Assembly (NCBI GenBank): GCA_902783445.1
Contig: CACZQX010000372.1
Span: 1-7,065, forward strand
DNA from: an uncultured Lachnospiraceae bacterium
GTDB taxonomy: Bacteria > Bacillota > Clostridia > Lachnospirales > Lachnospiraceae
Reading direction: 5' to 3'
Length of the DNA: 7,065 bases
Below are positions 1 to 6,230 of the stretch, piece by piece. A model generated the notes under the pieces. That model worked only from the letters and a program-made list of their open reading frames with translations. It ran no database searches and had not been told where the DNA came from. Both the position numbers and the translations under genes were made by a program. The first letter of the stretch is position 1. Each line of letters begins with the position of its first letter.

Positions 1-37
1 ACAAGCTGTAGATATATCATATTTACTATATAAATTC

Positions 38-52
38 TATGTACTTTACATA
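38..52. repeat. Short inverted repeat overlapping the promoter -35 region
   Basis: TATGTA (38-43) and TACATA (47-52) are perfect 6-base inverted arms separated by CTT. The repeat overlaps the -35 region and spacer of the putative promoter, where an operator could act. In such AT-rich DNA a 6-base match can easily arise by chance, and I do not recognise the site for any regulator. Confidence 0.25.
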
Positions 53-68
53 AAAATTATGGTAAAAT
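40..68 (+). promoter_or_regulatory. Putative extended -10 promoter for the radC-mre-min cluster
   Basis: A -10 hexamer TAAAAT lies at 63-68, preceded directly by TGG (60-62), which makes a good extended -10 element (TGnTAAAAT). Seventeen bases upstream, TGTACT at 40-45 matches the -35 consensus at only 3 of 6 positions; extended -10 promoters often tolerate a weak -35. The surrounding 1-80 region is strongly AT-rich and non-coding. Transcription would begin near position 75, leaving a leader of about 50 nt before the radC ATG. It is the only convincing promoter seen in the window, which fits one transcript for all seven genes. This is inferred from sequence alone. Confidence 0.5.
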
Positions 69-116
69 AATCTTTGCTTAACTTTAGAAGCTTTTGGGCT
101 TGGAGAGCGCAGTCCC

Positions 117-122
117 GGGAGG
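117..122 (+). promoter_or_regulatory. Ribosome binding site that sets the radC start
   Basis: GGGAGG lies four bases before the ATG at 127. It supports this start over an in-frame TTG at 94, whose 11 extra codons do not look like RadC and which has no ribosome binding site of its own. The site overlaps the 8-base palindrome TCCCGGGA (113-120), so its accessibility could depend on local RNA structure. Confidence 0.7.
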
Positions 123-126
123 CAAC

Positions 127-822
127 ATGAAAGATAAGCAGACAATTAAAGAACAATTTAAAGAACTTCAACCATATGAAAAATTTTTAAAATACGGTGT
201 GAAACATTTAAGCGATGCCGAACTTCTTGCTATTATAATCAAAAGCGGCTCCGATGATGAAACAAGTGTGGAACTGGCAGCAAGAATTTTAAACGGCAAT
301 GATGATAAAACCGCAATATTAAATATTGTTCGTTATAAGTACGATGATTTAATTAAATTTAAAGGAATAGGCAAAGTTAAAGCCATACAAATAAAAGTAA
401 TTGCGGAATTATCCGAAAGGATAACAAAAAGCAAAGCATGGACGGGTCTTTGTTTTAACAAACCCGAAACCATTGCCATGTATTACATGCCGACTCTTCG
501 ATTTGAAGATAGAGAACATGTTATTATCATGCTTTTGAATAATGCGGGCTTTCTTATAAGAGATTTTGAATTATCTTTGGGAACCGCCAATTCGTCATGT
601 CTTTCACCAAGAGAAATTTTCATAGAAGCTTTAAAAGATAAAGCCAATCAAATAATAATGGTCCATAATCATCCAAGCGGAAATCCTTTTCCCAGCAATG
701 CTGATTTGGATACAACCAACTTGATTAAAAAATCGGGCGATTTGATTGGAATTCCTTTAGCCGATCATATAATAATCGGTGATAATAAATTTGTTAGTTT
801 AAAAACAATAGGAAAATTATAA
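127..822 (+). CDS. radC: RadC-family JAB/MPN domain protein
   Basis: This 231-residue protein has the usual RadC length and layout. An N-terminal helical part contains LSDAELLAIII (about 28-38). A helix-hairpin-helix-like KGIGKVKA follows (about 79-86). The C-terminal JAMM/MPN-type metal-binding domain has the GTANSS segment (152-157), SPREIF, and the signature HNHPSGNP...SNAD with His180, His182, Ser190 and Asp193 in the HxH-x7-SxxD arrangement. The fold suggests a metal-dependent hydrolase or protease-like activity. Despite the name, the DNA repair role was historically misassigned (the E. coli radC102 phenotype was traced to recG), and the true function of chromosomal RadC is unsettled. 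Its position just before mreB matches Bacillus subtilis. The stop is followed 17 nt later by the mreB start, so the two are probably co-transcribed. Confidence 0.95.
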   Translation: MKDKQTIKEQFKELQPYEKFLKYGVKHLSDAELLAIIIKSGSDDETSVELAARILNGNDDKTAILNIVRYKYDDLIKFKGIGKVKAIQIKVIAELSERITKSKAWTGLCFNKPETIAMYYMPTLRFEDREHVIIMLLNNAGFLIRDFELSLGTANSSCLSPREIFIEALKDKANQIIMVHNHPSGNPFPSNADLDTTNLIKKSGDLIGIPLADHIIIGDNKFVSLKTIGKL

Positions 823-839
823 AGCCGGGAGGAAATATA

Positions 840-1871
840 ATGGCTGGATCAAAATACGGAATGGATTTGGGCACAAGCAGCATCAAGCTTGTTTGTACCG
901 ATAATGGCAGTATTGTTAATGAAAAAAACGTTATTGCTCTCAAAGATGGAAAAGATTTGTATGAAAGCGGCGATTTCGCATACGAAATGTACGAAAGAAC
1001 ACCGGAAAACATCGAAATTGTTTTCCCTGTCAGAAACGGTGTTATTGCCGATATCAAGAGCATGGAGCAGCTTTTTGACATTATGTACAGAAAGCTTAAC
1101 GGAGGAAAAATCGTTAACGGTTCAACTTTTTGCATAGCCGTTCCTACGGATATTACCGAAGTTGAAAAAAGAGCATTTTATAATATTGTTTCCATGTCAA
1201 GAATCAAAGCCAAAGAAGTTTCCGTTGTTGAAAAACCTATCGCGGATGCAGTCGGTGTTGGTATTGATATTGAAAGTCCGAAAGGTAATCTTGTTGTTAA
1301 TATCGGTTCAGACACAACAGAAATTTCCGTTATTTCCATGGGCGGCATAGTCCTTACAAAGATTATAAAAACCGCCGGTAAAAAATTCGATGAAGTAATC
1401 ATCAATACTGTTCGTAAAAAATACAATTTGTTCATCGGAAGCAAAACCGCGGAACAAATCAAAATACAAATTGCCGATGCTTTGGGCGATCAGCCGGAAG
1501 CAGAGACACAGAAAATGTTTGCATACGGAAGAAACGTTGTTTCGGGTCTTCCCGTTAAAGTTGAAGTAGATTCAAAAGTAATTAACGAAGGAATCCAAGA
1601 ATGTCTTCATACAATCATCGATTCCGTTAAAATGCTTCTTGAAAAAACACCGCCTGAATTGTCAGCCGATATCATACATTCGGGTATGTTCCTTACGGGT
1701 GGTTCCGCAAACATTAAAAATATTGATAAACTTATCAAGAAAGAAACAGGATTGGATGTTAATATTCCGGACAATCCGGAACTTTCCATCATTTCGGGAA
1801 TAAATACGATATATTCTGACTCAAAATACGACAAAGTCAGATATTTCCCTAAAGAAAAAGAATATAAATAG
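840..1871 (+). CDS. mreB: Divergent MreB-family actin-like protein
   Basis: The protein has 343 residues, normal for MreB, and starts at an ATG 7 nt after GGGAGG (827-832). Family landmarks are clear: phosphate-1 loop GMDLGTSS (7-14), ERTPENI (52-58), NGVIAD (66-71), the VP-TDITEVEKRA block (101-112), YNLFIG-KTAEQIK (195-208), GLPV (236-239), TPPELSADI (270-278) and the adenosine motif LTGGSA (285-290). MreB forms membrane-associated filaments that guide lateral-wall synthesis by the RodA-PBP2 complex. Two nucleotide-site motifs are altered. The usual EEP reads Glu131-Lys132-Pro133, and the usual DIGGGT reads NIGSDT (154-159). This replaces the proposed catalytic Glu and the phosphate-2 Asp and adds an acidic residue in the phosphate loop. 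The segment around 86-95 (LNGGKIVNGS) also lacks the hydrophobic membrane loop of typical MreB. The reading frame is intact and the rest well conserved, so this is a functional specialised paralog rather than a pseudogene. A canonical MreB or Mbl may exist elsewhere in the genome (inference). Confidence 0.92.
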   Translation: MAGSKYGMDLGTSSIKLVCTDNGSIVNEKNVIALKDGKDLYESGDFAYEMYERTPENIEIVFPVRNGVIADIKSMEQLFDIMYRKLNGGKIVNGSTFCIAVPTDITEVEKRAFYNIVSMSRIKAKEVSVVEKPIADAVGVGIDIESPKGNLVVNIGSDTTEISVISMGGIVLTKIIKTAGKKFDEVIINTVRKKYNLFIGSKTAEQIKIQIADALGDQPEAETQKMFAYGRNVVSGLPVKVEVDSKVINEGIQECLHTIIDSVKMLLEKTPPELSADIIHSGMFLTGGSANIKNIDKLIKKETGLDVNIPDNPELSIISGINTIYSDSKYDKVRYFPKEKEYK

Positions 1872-1886
1872 CGGGATTTATATATA

Positions 1887-2768
1887 ATGTTTAACAACAA
1901 AAACGTCGGAGAGGAAAGTAAAAAAGTAAGACACAGAAAGCAATTGCCTGATAAATATATTTTGATGGCACTTGCTTTATTGTGCGTTATAATGATTGGT
2001 CTTTCCGCATCAAACAGTTCTTTTGCCGCACCTTTCAAAAGAGTGGTGGGCAGTATTTTCGTTCCCATTGAAAAAGGAATCAACAATATCGGTCTTTGGT
2101 TTGCGGACAAATCCGATTTTTTCGCTCAAATCGATGATTTGAAGGAAGAAAACGAAAAGCTCAAAGAACAGGTTGATGATCTAACTCTTCAAAATACACA
2201 GCTTTTAAAAAACGAACTTGAATTTCAAAGACTTCAAGAGCTTTTACAGCTTCAGGAAGCTTATTCCGCATATCCGACAACAGGTGCCAGAATCATCGCC
2301 ATGGAGCCAAACGGATGGTACACGACTTTCACCATCGACAAAGGTTCAAATGACGGAATGGCCGTGGATATGAATGTTATTGCAAATGGCGGTCTTGTAG
2401 GTATTATCACCGAAGTCGGACCGAATTATTCAATTGTAAGTTCCATTATCAACGACAACATGAGTGTTTCGGCGGAGTTCGTGGAAACAAGTGATTTGTG
2501 TGTCGTTAACGGAGACTTGCAACTTATAGAAGATGGTTACTTAAGTGTCAGCAACATTTCAAAAGATGTTGAAGTATCCGACGGTGCCATGATTACAACA
2601 TCACATATAAGCAGTAAATATCTTCCGGGTATATTAATAGGCTATATTCATTCGGTTACGGAAGATGACAATAATCTTACAAAATCGGGTTATGTGGCAA
2701 CCGTTGTAGATTTTACAAATTTGCAGGATGTGTTGGTAATAACGCAACTTAAAGAGACGGGAGAATAA
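1887..2768 (+). CDS. mreC: Rod shape-determining protein MreC
   Basis: This 293-residue protein has the standard MreC build. A basic cytoplasmic N-terminus (SKKVRHRK) precedes one transmembrane helix (about 24-42), then a coiled coil (about 78-125, rich in heptad Leu, Glu and Lys) used for dimerisation. The extracytoplasmic beta-barrel domains run from about 134 to the end, with ARIIAMEPNGWYTTFTIDKGS, NGGLVGIITEV and ISSKYLPGILIGYI-type segments. MreC is known to bind and activate the PBP2 transpeptidase and to connect it to MreB and MreD, so the PBP gene downstream is the natural partner. The start lies 15 nt after the mreB stop. Its ribosome binding site is poor: only GGGA at 1873-1876, ten bases away. 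Translational coupling to mreB is therefore likely. No other in-frame start precedes the transmembrane helix without cutting into it. Confidence 0.95.
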   Translation: MFNNKNVGEESKKVRHRKQLPDKYILMALALLCVIMIGLSASNSSFAAPFKRVVGSIFVPIEKGINNIGLWFADKSDFFAQIDDLKEENEKLKEQVDDLTLQNTQLLKNELEFQRLQELLQLQEAYSAYPTTGARIIAMEPNGWYTTFTIDKGSNDGMAVDMNVIANGGLVGIITEVGPNYSIVSSIINDNMSVSAEFVETSDLCVVNGDLQLIEDGYLSVSNISKDVEVSDGAMITTSHISSKYLPGILIGYIHSVTEDDNNLTKSGYVATVVDFTNLQDVLVITQLKETGE

Positions 2769-2770
2769 AA

Positions 2771-3313
2771 ATGCTTTGGAAAAAGATAGTTCTTGCGATT
2801 GTCTTGGTAATTGCGGCATTTACTCTTCAGTGCACTGTCTGTAAATGGATTGCCATAGGCAATGCAAGCCCCAATTTGATTATTATGATAGTTTTTCTTC
2901 TTTCATTTCTCGGAGGAAGAAGAGTCGGAATGCTTGCGGGCTTCTTTTTGGGACTTTTAATTGACTGCTTTTACGGTCAGGTTTTCGGTGTGAATACCTT
3001 TATTTTACTGATGTTCGGCTATATAGACGGGACACTGGGCAAAACCTTTTTTGATGATGACTTTAAGCTTCAATTGATATTTTTGGTATTAAACGATTTA
3101 ATATATAATTTTGTATTTTATGTAATATGGTTCTTCCTAAAAGGAAGACTGGAAATAGGTTTTTATTTTGTAAAAGTAATGTTACCGGAGCTTATCTATA
3201 CATTTATTGTTTTTTGCATTATATTCATTCCTTTGTCCAAGCTTATAAAATACATATATGTTGAAAAAGACGCAAAAATTAATTTTGCCGTTTCAAACAA
3301 TAACGAGATTTAG
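2771..3313 (+). CDS. mreD: Rod shape-determining membrane protein MreD
   Basis: This is a 180-residue, very hydrophobic protein with about five or six membrane segments (roughly 6-25, 35-48, 52-69, 73-88, 100-123 and 136-156). The conserved MreD region is visible: PNLIIMIVFLL followed by GMLAGFFLGLLIDC and FGVNTFILLMFGYIDG (34-87). MreD is an integral membrane partner of MreC and a core part of the elongasome. The ATG comes only 2 nt after the mreC stop, and its ribosome binding site GGGAGA (2759-2764) lies inside the last mreC codons, so the two genes are translationally coupled. The short polar tail after residue 160 is probably cytoplasmic. Confidence 0.93.
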   Translation: MLWKKIVLAIVLVIAAFTLQCTVCKWIAIGNASPNLIIMIVFLLSFLGGRRVGMLAGFFLGLLIDCFYGQVFGVNTFILLMFGYIDGTLGKTFFDDDFKLQLIFLVLNDLIYNFVFYVIWFFLKGRLEIGFYFVKVMLPELIYTFIVFCIIFIPLSKLIKYIYVEKDAKINFAVSNNNEI

Positions 3314-3337
3314 GACTGAATCCGATTAGATTATTTT

Positions 3338-3344
3338 AAAGGAG
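3338..3344 (+). promoter_or_regulatory. Ribosome binding site that sets the TTG start of the PBP gene
   Basis: AAAGGAG lies 10 bases before TTG at 3355. An in-frame TAA at 3337-3339 excludes any longer frame, and no ATG or GTG lies between that stop and the TTG. The next ATG falls after the membrane anchor. The wide spacing and TTG codon suggest modest translation. Confidence 0.7.
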
Positions 3345-3354
3345 TATACGGGTT

Positions 3355-6189
3355 TTGTTTAAAAACATAGTTAGTAATTTAAAATACTATTTAAATAAAA
3401 TAATTAATTCCCGTATAGGAATTGTAAGCGCGGTTTTTGTTATCTTTGCTATTATTTTGATAGCAAGAGTTTTTTATTTGCAAGTTATTCGTGCCGACTA
3501 TTACATGAATAACTATATCCAAAGAACAGAAAAGACCGTATATACGGAAGGAACTCGCGGAAATATCTATGACAGAAACGGTAATGTCTTGGCCTACAAT
3601 AAGCTTGCATATTCCGTTATAATGGAAGATCCTTCAAATGATGATGAAACAACAAATGCAATTATAAATAAAACAATTTCGATTATCGAAAAACACGGTG
3701 ACAGTGTAGTTAACAATTTCCCGATTATAGCGCAATCTGATGGAAGTTTAACTTACGCAACATCATCGGAATCGGAACTTATAAGATTTCTTATTAACGT
3801 TTACGGTATCAAAAAAGCTGAGGTTTTGGAAAAAGGCTATGATAAACAGTCCGCCGATGAAACCTTTAAATATATTTGTTCCGACAAGAAATTCGGCATA
3901 AGCGATGATTATTCTTTAGAGAGTAAACTAAAAATTGCTTGTGTCAGATATGAATTATCGCTTAATTATTATCAAAAGTATCTTTCGACAACAATTGCTT
4001 CAAATGTTTCCGATGAAACCGTTGCGGCAATTTTGGAAAACAAAAACACTCTTGACGGTGTAGATATAAGCCAAGATACGGTGCGTATCTACAATAACAG
4101 TGTATATTTTGCTCCGATACTCGGTTATACCGGCGAAATTTCCGAAGATGAAATAGAAAGTCTTAACGCAAAAACCGACAGTTTTAAATACGAATCCGGA
4201 GATACCATAGGTAAATCCGGTATAGAAGAGTATTTTGATACTACTTTACAGGGTACAAAGGGCGAAGAAAAAGTATTTGTAGACAGTGTGGGTAATGTGC
4301 TGGATTCGGAAGTTAAATCCACGGCAACTTCCGGAAACAATATTTACCTTACTTTGGATCAAGACTTGCAGATTGCGACCTATCATATGTTGGAGCAAAA
4401 AATTGCGGGTATTTTGCTCAGTAAAATCGTAAATTATGATTTTACGCCAACAACGGACAGTAAAGTTATTTACGTTCCGATCAAAGATGTTTACTATCAG
4501 ATGCTTAACAACAATGTTGTTGATATTTCCATTCTCAACAGAGAAGGTGCATCCGATACGGAATTAAACGTTTACAACAAATATCAAGACAGACTTGCTT
4601 ATGTTTTGAGTATTATTCAGGAAGAATTGACTTCCACAACTGAAGCCCCGCTTAACGGACTTTCACCTGAGTATAATGAATATATGTGGTATATATTCGA
4701 TGCTTTGAAGTCAGACTCTTTGAATATAATCAATACTCAAAGCTTGGATGCGGAAGACGAAACTTATCTTGCTTTTTCCAACGATGAAATAAGCATGCAG
4801 GACTTTTTGTTGTATGCCATTCAAAACGGATGGGTTAATACATCAAACATTAAGGAAGGCGCGGGATATTCCAATTCCGACGAAATATATGCCGACCTTG
4901 TTGATTTTATTATTAATTACTTAAAAGAAAATACAGGTTTTGCCAAAAAAATCTATTATTATATGGTTTATGACGGAAGCATCGGCGGCAATGAGATTTG
5001 CAGAATGATTTACGATCAGGGGGTTTTGCCTTACGATGAAGCCGCTTATGCGAGTCTTGGAAATTACTATGCAGCATATTCATGGATGGTCGGCAAAATT
5101 TCGACCCTTGAAATCACACCTGCCATGGTTGCTTTGGATCCTTGTTCGGGTTCCGTTGTTGTAACGGATGTAAATACCGGAAATGTTTTGGCTTTGGTTA
5201 CTTATCCGAGCTATGATAATAATAAACTCTCCGGTACGGTTGATTCCACATATTGGAACAAGCTTACAAACGATTTATCGCTTCCTTTGTATAACCGTGC
5301 AACACAAACCAGAACCGCACCGGGTTCCACATTCAAACCGCTTACATCCATTACGGCTCTTGAAGAGGGCATTATTACGGATGGCACTTATATACAAGAT
5401 TTAAGCGAGTTTAAGACTATAACTCCGTCTCCGAAATGTTGGATTTATCCGGGTTCTCACGGAAGTCTTAATGTTGTGGGAGCTTTGCAGAATTCATGTA
5501 ACTATTTCTTTTACGAAGTTGGTTACAGACTGGGTTCATCCGGCGGTGGCGGTTATGACTCAAGCTACGGTCTGAGTTTGATTGAAAAATATGCAAATAT
5601 TGTTGGACTTACCACAAAGTCCGGCGTTGAAATAAGCGAAAACGAACCTCATTTTTCAGATCAAAACGCGGTAACAACCGCTATCGGTCAGGGTTCTAAC
5701 TCATATACAAACATTCAGCTTGCAAGATATACCACAACCGTTGCAAACGGTGGTACTTGCTATAAGCTTACATTGTTTGATAAAGCAACGGATGTGGAAG
5801 GAAATGTTATTTTTGAAAATGAGCCTGTAATTACAAGTGAAGGCGAAATCTCCGCATCTACCATAAGTACGGTTCATCAAGGTATGAGAGCCGTTGTGAC
5901 AAGCGGTACCGCCGCAGGAACTTTTTCGGGCGTTGACTTCAGTGTTGCAGGTAAAACCGGTACAGCCGAAGAGAACAAACTCAGAAGCTCCCATGCCGTA
6001 TTTATAGGCTTTACGCCTTACGAAAATCCGGAAATAGCCGTATCGGTAGTTATGCCGTTTGGTGATTCTTCGGGTTATTCAACCGAAATGGCTCGTGATG
6101 TAATGAAATATTACTATGGCGAAATTCCGCTTGAATCAATTTTGACCAATGCGGCGGATATTCCGGCTACTTCGGTTGTTCATGATTAA
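3355..6189 (+). CDS. mrdA: Class B penicillin-binding protein (PBP2-type transpeptidase) with a large insertion
   Basis: This DD-transpeptidase cross-links peptidoglycan outside the membrane, expected to work with RodA and be activated by MreC. It has 944 residues, against roughly 600-720 for most PBP2 proteins. A short cytoplasmic N-terminus precedes a transmembrane anchor (about 20-42). The pedestal begins at RGNIYDRNGNVLAYN (68-82) and continues through YFAPILGYTGEI (251-262) and GKSGIEEYFD...LQGTKG (286-303). The transpeptidase domain has the three catalytic motifs: Ser658-Thr-Phe-Lys661 (nucleophile box), Ser714-Cys-Asn716, and Lys867-Thr-Gly869. Between the TLDQDLQIA segment (333-341) and the VVTDVNTGNVLALV strand (602-615) lies an extra region of about 240 residues, described separately. 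There are no C-terminal PASTA repeats, which argues against a SpoVD or Pbp2x type. The position right after mreBCD supports the elongation-specific class. The gene symbol follows the PBP2 family name; the exact paralog cannot be settled from this sequence. Confidence 0.93.
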   Translation: MFKNIVSNLKYYLNKIINSRIGIVSAVFVIFAIILIARVFYLQVIRADYYMNNYIQRTEKTVYTEGTRGNIYDRNGNVLAYNKLAYSVIMEDPSNDDETTNAIINKTISIIEKHGDSVVNNFPIIAQSDGSLTYATSSESELIRFLINVYGIKKAEVLEKGYDKQSADETFKYICSDKKFGISDDYSLESKLKIACVRYELSLNYYQKYLSTTIASNVSDETVAAILENKNTLDGVDISQDTVRIYNNSVYFAPILGYTGEISEDEIESLNAKTDSFKYESGDTIGKSGIEEYFDTTLQGTKGEEKVFVDSVGNVLDSEVKSTATSGNNIYLTLDQDLQIATYHMLEQKIAGILLSKIVNYDFTPTTDSKVIYVPIKDVYYQMLNNNVVDISILNREGASDTELNVYNKYQDRLAYVLSIIQEELTSTTEAPLNGLSPEYNEYMWYIFDALKSDSLNIINTQSLDAEDETYLAFSNDEISMQDFLLYAIQNGWVNTSNIKEGAGYSNSDEIYADLVDFIINYLKENTGFAKKIYYYMVYDGSIGGNEICRMIYDQGVLPYDEAAYASLGNYYAAYSWMVGKISTLEITPAMVALDPCSGSVVVTDVNTGNVLALVTYPSYDNNKLSGTVDSTYWNKLTNDLSLPLYNRATQTRTAPGSTFKPLTSITALEEGIITDGTYIQDLSEFKTITPSPKCWIYPGSHGSLNVVGALQNSCNYFFYEVGYRLGSSGGGGYDSSYGLSLIEKYANIVGLTTKSGVEISENEPHFSDQNAVTTAIGQGSNSYTNIQLARYTTTVANGGTCYKLTLFDKATDVEGNVIFENEPVITSEGEISASTISTVHQGMRAVVTSGTAAGTFSGVDFSVAGKTGTAEENKLRSSHAVFIGFTPYENPEIAVSVVMPFGDSSGYSTEMARDVMKYYYGEIPLESILTNAADIPATSVVHD
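4417..5145 (+). other. Insertion of about 240 residues between pedestal and transpeptidase domain of the PBP
   Basis: Residues 355-597 of the PBP separate two segments that are normally close together in PBP2 proteins: the TLDQDLQIATYHMLEQ helix before it, and the core strand VVTDVNTGNVLALVTYPSYD after it. The inserted part is acidic, rich in Tyr, Asn and Asp, and looks mostly helical with no low-complexity linker. Base composition and codon use look like the rest of the gene, so it does not look recently acquired. I recall similar long PBPs in Lachnospiraceae, but cannot confirm that here. The function is unknown; it would lie outside the membrane next to the catalytic domain. Confidence 0.75.
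4480..5079 (+). repeat. Two diverged protein repeats of about 100 residues inside the PBP insertion
   Basis: Unit A (residues 376-480) and unit B (481-575) appear related. A begins IKDVYYQMLNNNVVDIS and B begins MQDFLLYAIQNGWVNTS, with Asp, Asn, Val and Ser lining up. Each is followed by EGA (397-399 in A, 501-503 in B), then by a helix with Y...D.L....L spacing (407-425 against 512-523), then by a Tyr-rich helix ending in Asp (YMWYIFD, 443-449; YYYMVYD, 534-540). DNA-level identity is not obvious, so any duplication is old. The alignment was made by eye. Confidence 0.45.
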
Positions 6190-6194
6190 GATAA

Positions 6195-6215
6195 CGCTTT
6201 GGAGAAGCGCTTTGA
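6195..6215 (+). repeat. Small hairpin and direct repeat between the PBP gene and minC
   Basis: CGCTT (6195-6199) and AAGCG (6205-6209) can pair around a 5-base loop TGGAG. The heptamer CGCTTTG also occurs twice (6195-6201 and 6209-6215), directly before the minC ribosome binding site. There is no following T-run, so this is not a terminator. It might affect minC translation or message stability, but it is small enough to be chance. Confidence 0.3.
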
Positions 6216-6221
6216 AAGGGG
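6215..6221 (+). promoter_or_regulatory. Ribosome binding site that sets the TTG start of minC
   Basis: AAAGGGG lies 9 bases before TTG at 6231. An in-frame TAA at 6225-6227 rules out an earlier start, and the conserved MinC N-terminal strand begins right after the TTG, so the start is well fixed. Confidence 0.7.
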
Positions 6222-6230
6222 ATATAATCA

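Noticed and set aside
94..126. In-frame TTG extending RadC by 11 residues
   Set aside because: The extra residues do not resemble RadC, there is no ribosome binding site before the TTG, and GGGAGG is correctly placed for ATG at 127.
127..822. RadC as an anti-restriction or mobile-element JAB protein
   Set aside because: The protein has the full chromosomal RadC architecture and sits beside mreB as in Bacillus. No mobile-element genes are nearby.
840..1871. mreB as a pseudogene because of its altered nucleotide-site residues
   Set aside because: The frame is intact, the length is normal and most family motifs are well kept, which points to a maintained specialised protein.
1883..1888. TATAAT just before the mreC start
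   Set aside because: It overlaps the start codon and has no -35 partner at the right distance.
1607..2110. Antisense open frame of 167 codons across the mreB-mreC junction
   Set aside because: It lies opposite two well-conserved genes, has no recognisable domain, and runs opposite to every other gene here. It is a shadow frame, as are the other minus-strand open frames (794-1135, 1178-1462, 5701-5994, 6167-6502).
3314..3354. AATC-C-GATT inverted repeat as a terminator after mreD
   Set aside because: The stem has only 4 bp, with no stable loop and no T-run. The gap is too short to hold a convincing terminator.
6223..6228. Perfect TATAAT with TGGAGA 17 bases upstream, as a promoter for minC
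   Set aside because: Transcription would begin around 6235, after the well-supported TTG start at 6231, so the message would lack the start codon. It could at most serve minD.
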